In this document: piece by piece, positions 35,495 through 44,114 of the stretch
How positions within the stretch are numbered: the stretch's first letter is position 1
Layout: every line of letters starts with the position of its first letter
NCBI RefSeq assembly: GCF_900107995.1
Contig: NZ_FNUM01000012.1
Coordinates: 22,224 to 86,223, forward strand
DNA length: 64,000 bases
Direction of reading: 5' to 3'
DNA from: Alcanivorax sp. DSM 26293
GTDB taxonomy: Bacteria; Pseudomonadota; Gammaproteobacteria; Pseudomonadales; Alcanivoracaceae
The notes under the pieces: model-generated
Databases searched by the model: none
What the model saw: the letters and a program-made list of their open reading frames with translations, nothing else
Told to the model about the DNA's origin: nothing
Translations under genes and position numbers: made by a program

Positions 35495-36013
35495 TTAATC
35501 AAACGGACTGAAATGCTCCTCACGGCCGGCCTCTTCGGCTTCGTGACGATGCCCTTGCATGACCTTTTGCACCTTGCTGGCCTGCACCTCATCATCCGCG
35601 TCTACCATCATCAGGTAATCGCCCTGCTCCACCCGATCCAGATAGGGGGTGAGATGGTGGCTGCGGGAAGAGACCCCGCGCAGGCCACCCAGCCAGGCGC
35701 CAAAACAGGTACCAAAAAGCGTCACACCAATGATGGCGCCGGTGTCCAGCTGCATGCCCCAGGGGTCGGCACCGGCCAGCAGAAAGCCCAGCAGCAGGCC
35801 TATTGCCATACCGCCCAACGCACCCACAAAGCCGGAATGCATGATATCGGTTTCTTCCCAGGGCGTGGTGGTATGCACATGGGCCCGGGCCATTGCCGAG
35901 CTGTCATTCCCCATCACATGCAGGCGATTTTCGCCGATGCCCGCCTGGCGCAGATCCGAGGTAATCCCCTGAACGGAGGTCAGTGATTTCGCGAAGTAAT
36001 AAAGACGTTTCAT
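35495..36013 (-). CDS. Membrane protein of unknown function with glycine-rich central segment
   Basis: A 172-residue protein. The N-terminal soluble part (MKRLYYFAKSLTSVQGITSDLRQAGIGENRLHVMG) has a small alpha/beta look. Two hydrophobic segments follow: GFVGALGGMAIGLLLGFLLAG (about residues 61-81) and GAIIGVTLFGTCFGAWLGGL (about 92-111), both with glycine-zipper spacing. A soluble C-terminus is rich in charged residues and His (HRHEAEEAGREEHFSPFD). Proteins of this build in related bacteria are often stress-induced, but I do not recognise a named family. Confidence 0.75.
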   Translation of the reverse strand: MKRLYYFAKSLTSVQGITSDLRQAGIGENRLHVMGNDSSAMARAHVHTTTPWEETDIMHSGFVGALGGMAIGLLLGFLLAGADPWGMQLDTGAIIGVTLFGTCFGAWLGGLRGVSSRSHHLTPYLDRVEQGDYLMMVDADDEVQASKVQKVMQGHRHEAEEAGREEHFSPFD

Positions 36014-36184
36014 TGCATGCCGCTCCCTGTGGCTGATGACAATGGAGTTGAGGTTGCAGAGTTCCGGCCGTCCTGGCCGGGTTTAAGTACGACCCTGCGC
36101 TGATCCGGTGAGCATGATCAGTATCCGGTTAAGACCCTTTGGTTATATCGGGCCGATGCCGTCAGGCATCACCCCTAAATTAGC

Positions 36185-36211
36185 AAAAAGGGGCCTTATC
36201 GGCCCCTTTAC
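36185..36211 (-). terminator. Intrinsic terminator of the small heat-shock gene
   Basis: A GGGGCC/GGCCCC stem with loop TTAT and flanking A-run and T-run. On the minus strand the poly-T side is complementary to AAAAA at 36185-36189. It lies 36 bases after the hsp20 stop. Confidence 0.8.
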
Positions 36212-36246
36212 TATGTCACAGAAATCGCGTCACAAAGTGCAGCGAT

Positions 36247-36696
36247 TTAATTACGATTTGTTGGTGATTGTTCGCCTTCCACAGGGATGACGCGGGGCTT
36301 CTTTTCCTCGGGAACCACCCGGTTCAGGGTCACCGTGAGCAACCCATCGGTCAGACCCGCGCCGTCCACTTCCACGTGGTCCGCCAGCTTGAAGGTACGC
36401 TCGAAGGCGCGCCGGGCAATACCCTGATGCAGCCAGGTACGCTCGCCGTCATTCTGCGGCGGCAGACTGCCACGAATGCGCAGCTCGTTTTCCTGGACCG
36501 TGATTTCCAGATCATCGCGGGAAAAACCGGCCACGGCCATCACGATTCGGTAGCGGCCATCACTCTCGCGAATGATGTCGTACGGCGGGTATCCATTGGA
36601 CTGATCTGCACGCAGGGCGGCATCCAACAGTTCATCGAAGCGGTCAAAGCCCACGGAATGGCGAAACAGGGGCGCAAGGGAAAATCCGGTATTCAT
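36247..36696 (-). CDS. ibpA: Small heat-shock protein, IbpA/Hsp20 family
   Basis: An ATP-independent holdase of 149 residues. The ATG at 36696 gives an N-terminus MNTGFSLAPLFRHSVGFDRF that aligns with IbpA; upstream residues in the frame do not. The alpha-crystallin domain runs from YPPYDIIRESDGRYRIVMAVAGF to the LTDGLLTVTLNRVVPEEKKPR motif, with GLL-x-V-x-L and the C-terminal anchor near PRVIPV. A possible ROSE-like thermometer covers the ribosome site (separate entry). Confidence 0.93.
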   Translation of the reverse strand: MNTGFSLAPLFRHSVGFDRFDELLDAALRADQSNGYPPYDIIRESDGRYRIVMAVAGFSRDDLEITVQENELRIRGSLPPQNDGERTWLHQGIARRAFERTFKLADHVEVDGAGLTDGLLTVTLNRVVPEEKKPRVIPVEGEQSPTNRN

Positions 36697-36705
36697 CACA
36701 CATAT

Positions 36706-36723
36706 CTCCATACTCTTCAGCAG
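36706..36723 (-). promoter_or_regulatory. Possible ROSE-like RNA thermometer at the hsp20 ribosome site
   Basis: In the mRNA, CUGCU (36723-36719) can face UGGAG (36710-36706), the ribosome site, giving C-G, U-A, G-G, C-G and an outer mismatch. The G-G pair opposite a UYGCU-like motif is the hallmark of ROSE elements before ibpA-type genes. The rest of the leader was not folded. Confidence 0.4.
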
Positions 36724-36860
36724 ACCCACCACTGCGGCATCCACTGAAAAAAGGTTGATTGAATGGTGCGTGACAGGGAACCACTGTCATTCAGAATGCC
36801 AGCAAGGCTCCAACCGGCCGGGTCGTCACAGTGAAAGAAATGGGGATACTGGAAATACTT

Positions 36861-38912
36861 TCAAGACCCGGGAAGAATTTTTACCGCGCTCTGCTGGGGC
36901 GTCATCACAAAGCCGGCAGGCCCATTGAGGGGCAGTGTGGTGGCCGTCACCGGAATGCGTGTTGGCTGGCCATCAAAACGCACCGGCACCCTCACGCACA
37001 AACGCTCCCCGGCGGTCACCGGCCAGTCCGCATTCTGCCCACGTTGCCATTGCTCGCTATCACCGGAGCAAGCCCGATCCATCAACAGCCCCCGCACCGC
37101 CGGGTGATCACTGTGGAAACGCACCTGGCCGGTGACCGGAGCCTGATATTCAAAAGCCAGCACGGCCGTACTGCCCGGCGCCAGCACGGTGTCGTCCGGC
37201 GCCTGCCAACCCGGTTCCGCGATCACGCCCAGTCTCAAGGGGCCTGTGTGACGATCGGGGACGGCCCGCACCGGCCAGCGAATCTGCTCGCCACGCAGTT
37301 GGCCTGGCTCCCCATTGAGTAACGGCAGCGTCGGCAATCGCCACCCCTCGGGCAACACCAGCGACAACCATAACGTCTGGCCACGGCTTTGCGCTTCCGA
37401 CAAACGGAACTGGAAAGCCCCGGACGCACCGGTAAGGGTGTTTTTTTGCCAATCGCTGGCCGGGTCCTGAAGGGTCACCGTGAGACCGGGCAAGGGCGAC
37501 TCGTCACCCTCACGCCGCAGGTTGAATGCCTGCCCGCCACCGGCGCCGTTATCCTCAAACAGCACGCCGGTCAGCCAGTGACCGGCAGGGCGACAACGAA
37601 AGCCGGCCTCGGCCCCCGCCAACCGCAACGAATGAAACCCCGGCCAATCGCGCTGGCCCCTTGCCAGTCGTTGGCCGTCACCGCCCCGACCACCGTCTTT
37701 GGCACCGGCGCCCCCGGCATGCTCAATGGTCACTGCCAACGCATCGATGACCGGCAGATCCAGCCACAGAGTGCCACCGCTACCGCCACCCCCGCCCACT
37801 TCGCCGGCCGGGCTGCCGGGCAGACCGCGCAGGTCCAGGGCCCCACCTTGCAGGCCCGCGGCCCTGATCAGCAGCAGACCACCCCCGTCACCGCCCTGGC
37901 CGCCGTCTCCCTGGCGCCGTCCAGCGGCACCGCCGCCGCCGCCCAGCACCATGGCCCGTGGCGCGTCATGGCCGCCCCGGCCACCCCCTTCCTGTGGCAA
38001 GCCATGCTCCCCGGCGGAGCCGTTACCTCCTCCTCCGCCGTTGCCCAATCGCTGGTGGGCCAAATCCAGGCCATTCCCTCCACCGCCGGCGTTCGCCGGC
38101 GCACCGCGCCCCATGTCGCCACCGGGATACCCCTTGTCCGCTCCCAGCAACAGGGCCGGCGTACCGGCCAGCCCCTCCCCCTTGCTGGCATGGTGGCCAT
38201 ATCCCGCCTGCCGATCCTCAACCGTCGGTGCCGGATAGCGCCAATCTGTCGGCCGTCCCAGCGCGCCCAGCAAGGACAGCGCCGGGCCACCACGAAAACC
38301 GGCACCCGCCACCGACAACCGGTGCCCGTTCAGGGTTACCTTGCGTCGCACATCCAGCGCCAGTACCCCACCGGTGTGACCATCCCAGGGCAGAGCCCGG
38401 GCATCCTGCTGTAATGAGAAATGCTCGTACTGGGGAACCCGCACCAGCTGCCAACGACGGCGCCCTTGCTCGCCACTGGCCGGGGCATTCACATAGTGGT
38501 AAATAAGCCCGCCGGCCGGACCGCCACCTTCAATCCATACCTGCTGACCTTCCACCCGGTCCACGCGCACCCATTCGGCCACCAGGTCATGCCCCTGGAG
38601 CTGGCCATAGCCGCTACGGTTGGTGGTATTGATGGAGGCACTCTGCACTTGCATCAGCAGGGCCAGATCGCCGGCACGCAGTGGCGTCTCCCCCCGCTGG
38701 CGGGTCAGGGAAAAGGTGCGGCTGCCTGAGGAGAGCGTCTGGCTATCCGGGCCGGTGAAATAGCTGTTGAAGACAGCCTCGCTGCCACCCTGGCCATCGC
38801 GACCCGGGTTGGCACAGAGCGACGCCCACGCACCGCTCTGCCCCAGTAGCAGGACCAGAATCAGCGTGGCGGATCGAGCCAGTCGGCGGTGGTGTTGTTG
38901 CAGCGAAACCAT
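36861..38912 (-). CDS. Exported glycine-rich repeat protein with a Cna-B/carboxypeptidase-regulatory-like domain
   Basis: A 683-residue protein. ATG at 38912 begins MVSLQQHHRRLARSATLILVLLLGQSGAWA, a typical signal peptide; the open frame further upstream is arginine-rich and not credible. The start overlaps the oxygenase gene by 52 bases. After an N-terminal folded region (about 30-220) comes a strongly Gly-rich stretch (about 225-440, GGGGNGSAGEHG, GGGRGGHD, LGGGGGAAG). Then comes a segment PLPGLTVTLQDPASDWQKN with TLTGASGAFQFRLSE, like Cna-B/CarboxypepD_reg modules, and a C-terminal domain. A surface or secreted adhesin-like role is possible; function unknown. Confidence 0.72.
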   Translation of the reverse strand: MVSLQQHHRRLARSATLILVLLLGQSGAWASLCANPGRDGQGGSEAVFNSYFTGPDSQTLSSGSRTFSLTRQRGETPLRAGDLALLMQVQSASINTTNRSGYGQLQGHDLVAEWVRVDRVEGQQVWIEGGGPAGGLIYHYVNAPASGEQGRRRWQLVRVPQYEHFSLQQDARALPWDGHTGGVLALDVRRKVTLNGHRLSVAGAGFRGGPALSLLGALGRPTDWRYPAPTVEDRQAGYGHHASKGEGLAGTPALLLGADKGYPGGDMGRGAPANAGGGGNGLDLAHQRLGNGGGGGNGSAGEHGLPQEGGGRGGHDAPRAMVLGGGGGAAGRRQGDGGQGGDGGGLLLIRAAGLQGGALDLRGLPGSPAGEVGGGGGSGGTLWLDLPVIDALAVTIEHAGGAGAKDGGRGGDGQRLARGQRDWPGFHSLRLAGAEAGFRCRPAGHWLTGVLFEDNGAGGGQAFNLRREGDESPLPGLTVTLQDPASDWQKNTLTGASGAFQFRLSEAQSRGQTLWLSLVLPEGWRLPTLPLLNGEPGQLRGEQIRWPVRAVPDRHTGPLRLGVIAEPGWQAPDDTVLAPGSTAVLAFEYQAPVTGQVRFHSDHPAVRGLLMDRACSGDSEQWQRGQNADWPVTAGERLCVRVPVRFDGQPTRIPVTATTLPLNGPAGFVMTPQQSAVKILPGS

Positions 38913-39526
38913 CCGGCAATACTGTAGCGTTCCCGGGTAGCTGCCAAGACTTCGTGGGGAATTTTCTCGCTGAGAAACGCCACCAGGGTGCCGGCACGGG
39001 GCTCCACCTCGGTGGCCACGCCTTGGGCATCGGGGTCCGGCCACAGACGCAAACGCCCGCCCCACTGGCTTTGCCAGCCTTCATTCAGGTACAGCACCAC
39101 GGACAGCAGACGGCCGTTATTGCCATTGAAGGCATCCAGATGGCGCTGGTAATAGTCACCCGGCCCGTAAATGGCAAAATGGGATTCCAGCTCAAACAGT
39201 CCCATGAACAGGGACCGGTTCACCGCCACTCGCAGGCTTTCCAGCTCCTCCAGAAACTGGCACTGGGCCAGGGTTTCCCCTCTTAACCAGCAGGTTCGGT
39301 CGCTGCGGATGCGGGTATCTTTCTGATGCTCTTGCCGGCGACCGATACCGGCCAGCTGAAAGGCACCCTGCTGGTCACGGTGCTGGGCCTCCTCACGCAG
39401 GGCACGGACCAGTGACAAGGGGAGATAACCGGGAGCAATGGCATAACCATGCTGAACCAGCCCGTCGATAAGGCCGTCCAGTCGATCGCCGCCGACGCCA
39501 CCCAGTGAATCCGCATTGTCTTGCAC
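38861..39526 (-). CDS. 2-oxoglutarate/Fe(II)-dependent oxygenase (prolyl 4-hydroxylase-like)
   Basis: A 221-residue oxygenase. The start GTG at 39526 has GGGAGG 7 bases upstream. The iron ligands HxD (YQRHLDAF, His and Asp) and the distal His in IPHEVL are in place, with the 2-oxoglutarate Arg in ERYSIAGWF. Between them lie LLSVVLYLNEGWQ and GGRLRLWPD, the double-stranded beta-helix strands. It resembles a family of bacterial 2OG-Fe(II) hydroxylases that act on proteins. It overlaps the Gly-rich exported protein gene by 52 bases, so the two may share a transcript; whether it modifies that protein is speculative. Confidence 0.88.
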   Translation of the reverse strand: MQDNADSLGGVGGDRLDGLIDGLVQHGYAIAPGYLPLSLVRALREEAQHRDQQGAFQLAGIGRRQEHQKDTRIRSDRTCWLRGETLAQCQFLEELESLRVAVNRSLFMGLFELESHFAIYGPGDYYQRHLDAFNGNNGRLLSVVLYLNEGWQSQWGGRLRLWPDPDAQGVATEVEPRAGTLVAFLSEKIPHEVLAATRERYSIAGWFRCNNTTADWLDPPR

Positions 39527-39550
39527 CGCAGTGCCTCCCGAAGTGAATCG

Positions 39551-40018
39551 TTAGTGCAGCGCCTCTCCGGCACCGCTGTCCATCTCATCCGGCCAGATCA
39601 GCCAGTGATATTCCTGGCCCTCATCCAGCAATTGCACCGTGGCATCCACGGTGGCCTGGACAAAGTAGATGAACTGTTCGAAGGACACACCATGGCGGCT
39701 CAGCAACAGATCGCAGGCCACCAGCCGGGGCAGGGAATCGTCGCTCACATCCAGAAACAGCTTGATGGACGGGTACGCCATGTTAAGCCGGGTCAACTCT
39801 GCCTGCACCGCAAACAGGGCCGACGGACGCAATTCCAGCTCAGTGGTCAGCAGGATGCCATCCTCTTCCACGAACACACGGGCATCCACCACACCATCTC
39901 GCTCCTGCAGCTCGGACAGGTGCAGGCCGTGGCAATGCTCACAGATGTAATGTCGGATATTCGCTTGCTGGAGCCATTGCTTTACCCGCTCCGCATCCGC
40001 ATTGACGACGCCTAACAT
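39551..40018 (-). CDS. YbjN-domain protein
   Basis: A 155-residue cytosolic protein of the YbjN-like family (type III secretion chaperone-like fold). The ATG at 40018 is chosen by GGAGAGAG just upstream and by the opening MLGVVNADAERVKQWLQ. Characteristic segments are RVFVEEDGILLTTELELRP and YPSIKLFLDVSDDSLPRLVACDLLLSRHGVSFEQFIYFVQATVDA. The C-terminus is acidic. It precedes the oxygenase gene by 24 bases and probably shares its operon. Function not known. Confidence 0.75.
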   Translation of the reverse strand: MLGVVNADAERVKQWLQQANIRHYICEHCHGLHLSELQERDGVVDARVFVEEDGILLTTELELRPSALFAVQAELTRLNMAYPSIKLFLDVSDDSLPRLVACDLLLSRHGVSFEQFIYFVQATVDATVQLLDEGQEYHWLIWPDEMDSGAGEALH

Positions 40019-40188
40019 GCTCTCTCCTCGCCTATTCCGCAGGGCGCGAATCATCTTCCATTGGAACACAAAAAGGAATACCCGGAGTCGCGCCGGGCGG
40101 AAAAGTCATGCCGGCACCCGTTTCGGTCATTTGAGCCCCCGGCCAGGCTGGGTATGATCGGTTCATCCATGGCCTCAGGACTCGAATA

Positions 40189-40875
40189 ATGACAATACCG
40201 CATGTGGCTTTCCGTTCCAGTGATTCCCTGCACCGGAAAACCGATGGCTTTATCCGTCGCATGCAGGACGGCGCCACCCGGCCGGAGCCGCAAGAGCTGG
40301 AGGCGATCATGAGCCTGTTTATTGATGAAGCGCTCACCGCTTTCCTGACCCGGGCCGCCGAGGCGGCCCAGCTATCCCCCGGCATGATGAAAGTGGTGGG
40401 CATGACCACCCAGACCATCAACAAGACCACCCACCTGGTGGTGAGTCGCAGCGTCAAGAAACTGGACCTGCAACAAAACCGTGATGCGGCCAGTTACATG
40501 GATCAGGTCCGCCAGCCCGCCGCCGGCGAGGATTTCTGGTATGTGGCTTTCCCGGTGGATGAAGACATGGCCGCCCTGGGAAAAAGTCTGCCACACCTGT
40601 GCGAGGAGAATCCGGAAAAGGCGCGCAAGGAGCTGGTCCGCTACCTGCTGGCCCTGACCGATCAGGCGATTGAATGGTACTTCGAACGTCCCATGGCCCT
40701 GCTGCAATTTGGCCCGGTGCTTCGCAAAGTGGCAAGCATGGGGGTGGAAACCACCCGCAAGGCTTCACGCAGCCTGATCAACACCCTGGTTCCCAAACTG
40801 AACGCAGAACAGCTCAAGGCTTCTGCCGAGTTTCAGGCCAGCCAGCTGATAGCCCTTCCTCCCCGATCCCACTGA
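40189..40875 (+). CDS. Conserved protein of unknown function, 228 aa
   Basis: A soluble, mainly helical protein with no signal peptide or transmembrane segment. It opens MTIPHVAFRSSDSLHRKTDGFIRRM. A central block reads MMKVVGMTTQTINKTTHLVVSRSVKKLDLQQNRDAASYMDQV, then FWYVAFPVDEDMAALGKSL. A basic C-terminus follows with GVETTRKASRSLINTLVPKLNAEQ. I do not recognise the family. It is monocistronic, transcribed away from the YbjN gene, and followed by a GC-rich hairpin. Confidence 0.65.
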   Translation: MTIPHVAFRSSDSLHRKTDGFIRRMQDGATRPEPQELEAIMSLFIDEALTAFLTRAAEAAQLSPGMMKVVGMTTQTINKTTHLVVSRSVKKLDLQQNRDAASYMDQVRQPAAGEDFWYVAFPVDEDMAALGKSLPHLCEENPEKARKELVRYLLALTDQAIEWYFERPMALLQFGPVLRKVASMGVETTRKASRSLINTLVPKLNAEQLKASAEFQASQLIALPPRSH

Positions 40876-40884
40876 CGGGCAAGC

Positions 40885-40921
40885 GGCCCGGCACCCTTCC
40901 CGGATCACGGGATGCCGGGCC
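40885..40921 (+). terminator. Hairpin after the 228-aa gene, possible terminator
   Basis: GGCCCGGCA (40885-40893) pairs with TGCCGGGCC (40913-40921), with an inner CCCGGATCACGGG hairpin. No T-run follows, so its terminator role is uncertain. Confidence 0.5.
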
Positions 40922-41154
40922 AGTCTGCAATCCCTCAATCAATGTAATCCCGACAGAAACATTCTTTTCCTTTCTGCCCTTTTTGGCCAACAGAGTGCAT
41001 CCCTTTTGATAACAATTACTTACATTGCTCTTGGACTGTGGTGTAAGTTCACCAAGTTTTTACAAAACTACTTATTCAACGGATTGCGCAGCAATAACAC
41101 GGCTCTCTACTATCAAAATGGTATTGCATCACATAATAAAACGAGGAGTGAGCC

Positions 41155-41703
41155 GTGTCTTTGCGCCATGCCATACTTGTCCTGCTTCAAGATCAGGAAG
41201 CCAGCGGTTACGACCTCGCTCGCGAATTTGCTAACAGCATTGGGCTGGTATGGAACGCCACCCATCAGCAGATTTACCTGGAACTGGGAAAATTGAATGA
41301 CCAGAATATGGTGAAGTTTCGCCATATACCCCAGGATGGCAAACCGGACAAAAAACTGTACCGGATCACGGAAGAAGGCCGCGACGAGTTGATTCGATGG
41401 CTTCGAAAACCCGCAGCCCCACCGCGCATTCGCGATGCCTTTATGGTAAAAATTGCCGGTGGCGCCCTGTCAGATTCCTCGTCCATCCTGCGTGAGCTGG
41501 ACGACCAGGCGGATCTGCGTCGTGAACGTCTGCATACCTTCGAGGCACTGGCCAGGAAACTGGATGAGCAGGGCCGCGACAAGGATCTGTTCACCTACCT
41601 GACCCTGCGCCGGGGCATCCTGGATCAACAGGCCTGGCTGCACTGGGCTGACGAGGTGAAAACCGCATTAAACAAACGCGAGATTCTATCCACTTCAGCA
41701 TGA
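41155..41703 (+). CDS. PadR-family transcriptional regulator
   Basis: A 182-residue regulator. GTG at 41155 has AGGAG 6 bases upstream. The winged helix spans MSLRHAILVLLQDQEASGYDLAREFANSIGLVWNATHQQIYLELGKL, with the wing LYRITEEGRDELIRWL. The C-terminal part is the PadR helical dimerisation (Vir_act_alpha_C-like) domain. It overlaps the DUF1853 gene by 4 bases and heads a four-gene overlapping operon. PadR proteins usually repress their own operon, so autoregulation is likely. The upstream 279-base region is AT-rich. Confidence 0.9.
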   Translation: MSLRHAILVLLQDQEASGYDLAREFANSIGLVWNATHQQIYLELGKLNDQNMVKFRHIPQDGKPDKKLYRITEEGRDELIRWLRKPAAPPRIRDAFMVKIAGGALSDSSSILRELDDQADLRRERLHTFEALARKLDEQGRDKDLFTYLTLRRGILDQQAWLHWADEVKTALNKREILSTSA

Positions 41704-42506
41704 CCTCACCTCCACCAGCCGGCCTGCTGCGCTGGCTGGTGGAGGCCCCTCCCCTGTTGCCTTGCCCTTCGCCTAGCCGGGATGCCGGCGAGCTGCTAAA
41801 ACGGGAATATCAACTCGACTCGGACCTGCTGGAGCGGGCCGCATTGCGGCTGCAGACCCATACGCCAGCACGACGACTGGGACTGCTATTCGAGCAATGG
41901 GTGTCTGCCCTGGTGGATGCCAGCCGCAATCTGGAGCGCGTCGCCAGCAACCTCCCCTTTCGCCACCAGGGCCGCACCCTGGGCGAACTGGATATGCTGG
42001 TGCACGACCACCTGGAAGGAAAACTGTGGCACTGGGAGCTGGCGCTGAAGTTTTACCTGGGCACCGCCCAGGCCTGGTTTGGCCCTAACAGCCACGACAC
42101 TCTGGACCGCAAGGCCCGCCACCTGTTCGATCAGCAGCTGCCCCGTTCCACCATGCCGGAAGTCCGCGAGCAACTCGCCGAGAAGGGCTGGCAGCCAGAC
42201 GGCACCGCATTGCTCAGCCGCGGACGGCTGTTCTACCGACAACACACCCCGAGCGACGGTGTGCAACCATACCCCGGTCATGAAAGGGGCTGGTGGTTGC
42301 CCAGTGACACCCTGGACGAGGGAGAATGGTCAATTGTTGAGCGGCCCTGCTGGCCTTGCCCGTTTATGTCGGACAAAAGTACCACTTTGATTGCGACCCC
42401 CACCTTGATTGACTATGTTGAAAGTCGTCAACGCCCTCTCATGGTGACCCAACGCCACCGTGACACTCCGGGCTTCATTGTTCCTGTCAGCTGGCCAAAC
42501 ACATGA
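41700..42506 (+). CDS. DUF1853 family protein
   Basis: A 268-residue soluble protein I assign to DUF1853. Characteristic segments are RLGLLFEQWVSALVDAS, the GRTLGELDMLVHDHLEGKLWHWELALKFYLG block (acidic residues suggestive of a PD-(D/E)XK-like core), and RHLFDQQLPRSTMPEVREQL. The start is an ATGA overlap with padR and the end overlaps the DUF2804 gene by 4 bases. The nuclease-like resemblance (ELD, E-x-K spacing) is my reading, not an established function. Confidence 0.78.
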   Translation: MTSPPPAGLLRWLVEAPPLLPCPSPSRDAGELLKREYQLDSDLLERAALRLQTHTPARRLGLLFEQWVSALVDASRNLERVASNLPFRHQGRTLGELDMLVHDHLEGKLWHWELALKFYLGTAQAWFGPNSHDTLDRKARHLFDQQLPRSTMPEVREQLAEKGWQPDGTALLSRGRLFYRQHTPSDGVQPYPGHERGWWLPSDTLDEGEWSIVERPCWPCPFMSDKSTTLIATPTLIDYVESRQRPLMVTQRHRDTPGFIVPVSWPNT

Positions 42507-43537
42507 ACTTTCAGGCTCAACCCCAGGCACTGGTTGATAACCAGGGCCAGGTCGCCCAAGGCGTATTCCCCGACACCGTCACCACCATCAATGGTCGACA
42601 GGCGGATTACCGCACGCCCATGGGGCAGCCAGCGTCCCGTTACGCCCGCCATTTCCACTACAAGCAATTCCAGTATTTCGGTGTGATCAGTCAGGAATTG
42701 CTGGCCGGCTGCGCCCTGGCCCATACCGCCTACCTGGGTATGGCGTTTTTTTACATCTTTGAACCCCGCAGCGGTCGCTTGCGGGAATATACTTGGCGAT
42801 CGCCGCTGGGACGTGAGCTGGTCATGTCCACCTCCCCGCGGCAGGGGGACAGTGTTTTCCAACGCCGTGGCGTGGATATCCGTCTCGGCTACCAGGATCA
42901 GGGAGCCGGCCTGAGCAAGACCCTGGCAGTGAACCTGAAGGATCTGTCACTGAACGTGCGGATGGATGAAGGCCCGGACTACCAGCCCATGTCCTTGTGC
43001 ACCCGCACTGGCGTCAATGGCTGGGTCTATGCCAACAAGGTCGCCGGCCGTACCGTCACCGGCACCCTGGAGCAAGAGGGAAACCGGCAGGATCTGGCCG
43101 GGCTGGATGCTTTCGGGCACCACGATTTTTCCGCCGGCTATATGCGCCGCGAAACCTTCTGGAACTGGGCCTGCCTGTCCGCCCGCGTGGGGAAAACCCG
43201 GGTGGGGCTGAATCTGTCCTGTGGCGTCAACGAAACCACATTTTCAGAAAACTGCCTGTGGGTGGATGATCAGATGATCCCCACCGGCGGCGTGATCTTT
43301 GAATACAACCGGGATGATCTGATGCAACCCTGGACCCTGCGCAGCCAGTGCGGGCAGGTCATGCTTCGTTTCACCCCCAATGGCAATCATCGCGAACGGA
43401 TGAACCTGGGCCTGTTTGCCAGCAATTTCAACCAGCTGTTTGGCCGTTTCGATGGCGAGCTCCGACTCAAGGACGGACGCTCCCTCACCATCGACGGGCA
43501 ATACGGTTTTGTCGAGGAGCAGTACGCAAAATGGTAG
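42503..43537 (+). CDS. DUF2804 family protein
   Basis: A 344-residue protein I assign to DUF2804. Segments such as SRYARHFHYKQFQYFGVISQELLAGCALAHTAYLG, FYIFEPRSGRLREYTWRSPLG, LNVRMDEGPDYQPMSLCTRTG, GWVYANKVAGRTVTGTLE and the C-terminal GRFDGELRLKDGRSLTIDGQYGFVEEQYAKW are typical. The fold may be a beta-rich, lipocalin-like sheet. No catalytic motif is obvious. It overlaps both neighbours in the PadR-led operon. Confidence 0.78.
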   Translation: MNFQAQPQALVDNQGQVAQGVFPDTVTTINGRQADYRTPMGQPASRYARHFHYKQFQYFGVISQELLAGCALAHTAYLGMAFFYIFEPRSGRLREYTWRSPLGRELVMSTSPRQGDSVFQRRGVDIRLGYQDQGAGLSKTLAVNLKDLSLNVRMDEGPDYQPMSLCTRTGVNGWVYANKVAGRTVTGTLEQEGNRQDLAGLDAFGHHDFSAGYMRRETFWNWACLSARVGKTRVGLNLSCGVNETTFSENCLWVDDQMIPTGGVIFEYNRDDLMQPWTLRSQCGQVMLRFTPNGNHRERMNLGLFASNFNQLFGRFDGELRLKDGRSLTIDGQYGFVEEQYAKW

Positions 43538-44049
43538 AGAATAATCAGCAAAACGCGCCGGAAAAACGCCCCGAAAAATTCGGTATCCGTATGCGCCGGG
43601 CCCTCTTCTGGGTGGTGCAGTACTGGCGCGAACTGTTCAATTTCAAATTCGACAAATACATGATCATCCAGGTACTGCCCGGCGTTTATGGTATTGCCCT
43701 GGTGGCCCTTGCCTGTGGGCTGATCTATGTCTGCGTGGAAGCCTTTATGGCGTCGACCTGGCGCGGGCTTTTCTACTTTTTCTTTGCCGCCCCACTGACG
43801 TTCCTGGTGTTGGCCTCGGTACTGCGTGCCCTGCTGGAATTCTACATGGTGGTGTTCAAGATCTCGGAGCACGTGGACGAGCTGGTGGGCCTGAGAGACA
43901 CCGTGGATCGCCTGTCCGGCATCGGTGACAGCGTGGACGAAATGGTGGCCGTCACCCGGCGCATTCCGTTCTGGCGGGTGCTATCCAGCAGCCCGGGCAA
44001 GGCGCGCTCGAAGAAAGCGGACCAGGGAGAAGAAAGAAAAAGCGCTTAG
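43531..44049 (+). CDS. DUF4282-like membrane protein
   Basis: A 172-residue protein. The frame runs upstream through the DUF2804 gene, but the likely start is ATG 43531, overlapping that gene's stop, with GAGGAG 11 bases upstream. Two transmembrane segments are visible: VLPGVYGIALVALACGLIYVCVEAF and GLFYFFFAAPLTFLVLASVLRALLEFY. The VVFKISEHVDELVGLRDTVDRL segment and basic tail follow. The pattern fits DUF4282. It ends the PadR operon and lies just before an inverted repeat with no intervening terminator. Confidence 0.72.
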   Translation: MVENNQQNAPEKRPEKFGIRMRRALFWVVQYWRELFNFKFDKYMIIQVLPGVYGIALVALACGLIYVCVEAFMASTWRGLFYFFFAAPLTFLVLASVLRALLEFYMVVFKISEHVDELVGLRDTVDRLSGIGDSVDEMVAVTRRIPFWRVLSSSPGKARSKKADQGEERKSA

Positions 44050-44114
44050 GGTAAGGACCGTTCTTTCTCCGGGAACGGCCCTTCGTCCTCTTCAGGAATG
44101 GGCGTCAAACAACC

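Noticed and set aside
36745..36860. Sigma-32 promoter of ibpA
   Set aside because: CTTGCTGG near 36.81 kb resembles a -35 box, but no CCCCAT-like -10 box is found at proper spacing.
37389..38414. A 341-codon frame opposite the glycine-rich protein
   Set aside because: It is the antisense of Gly-rich codons, giving a Pro/Ala/Gln-rich product without family resemblance or start signals.
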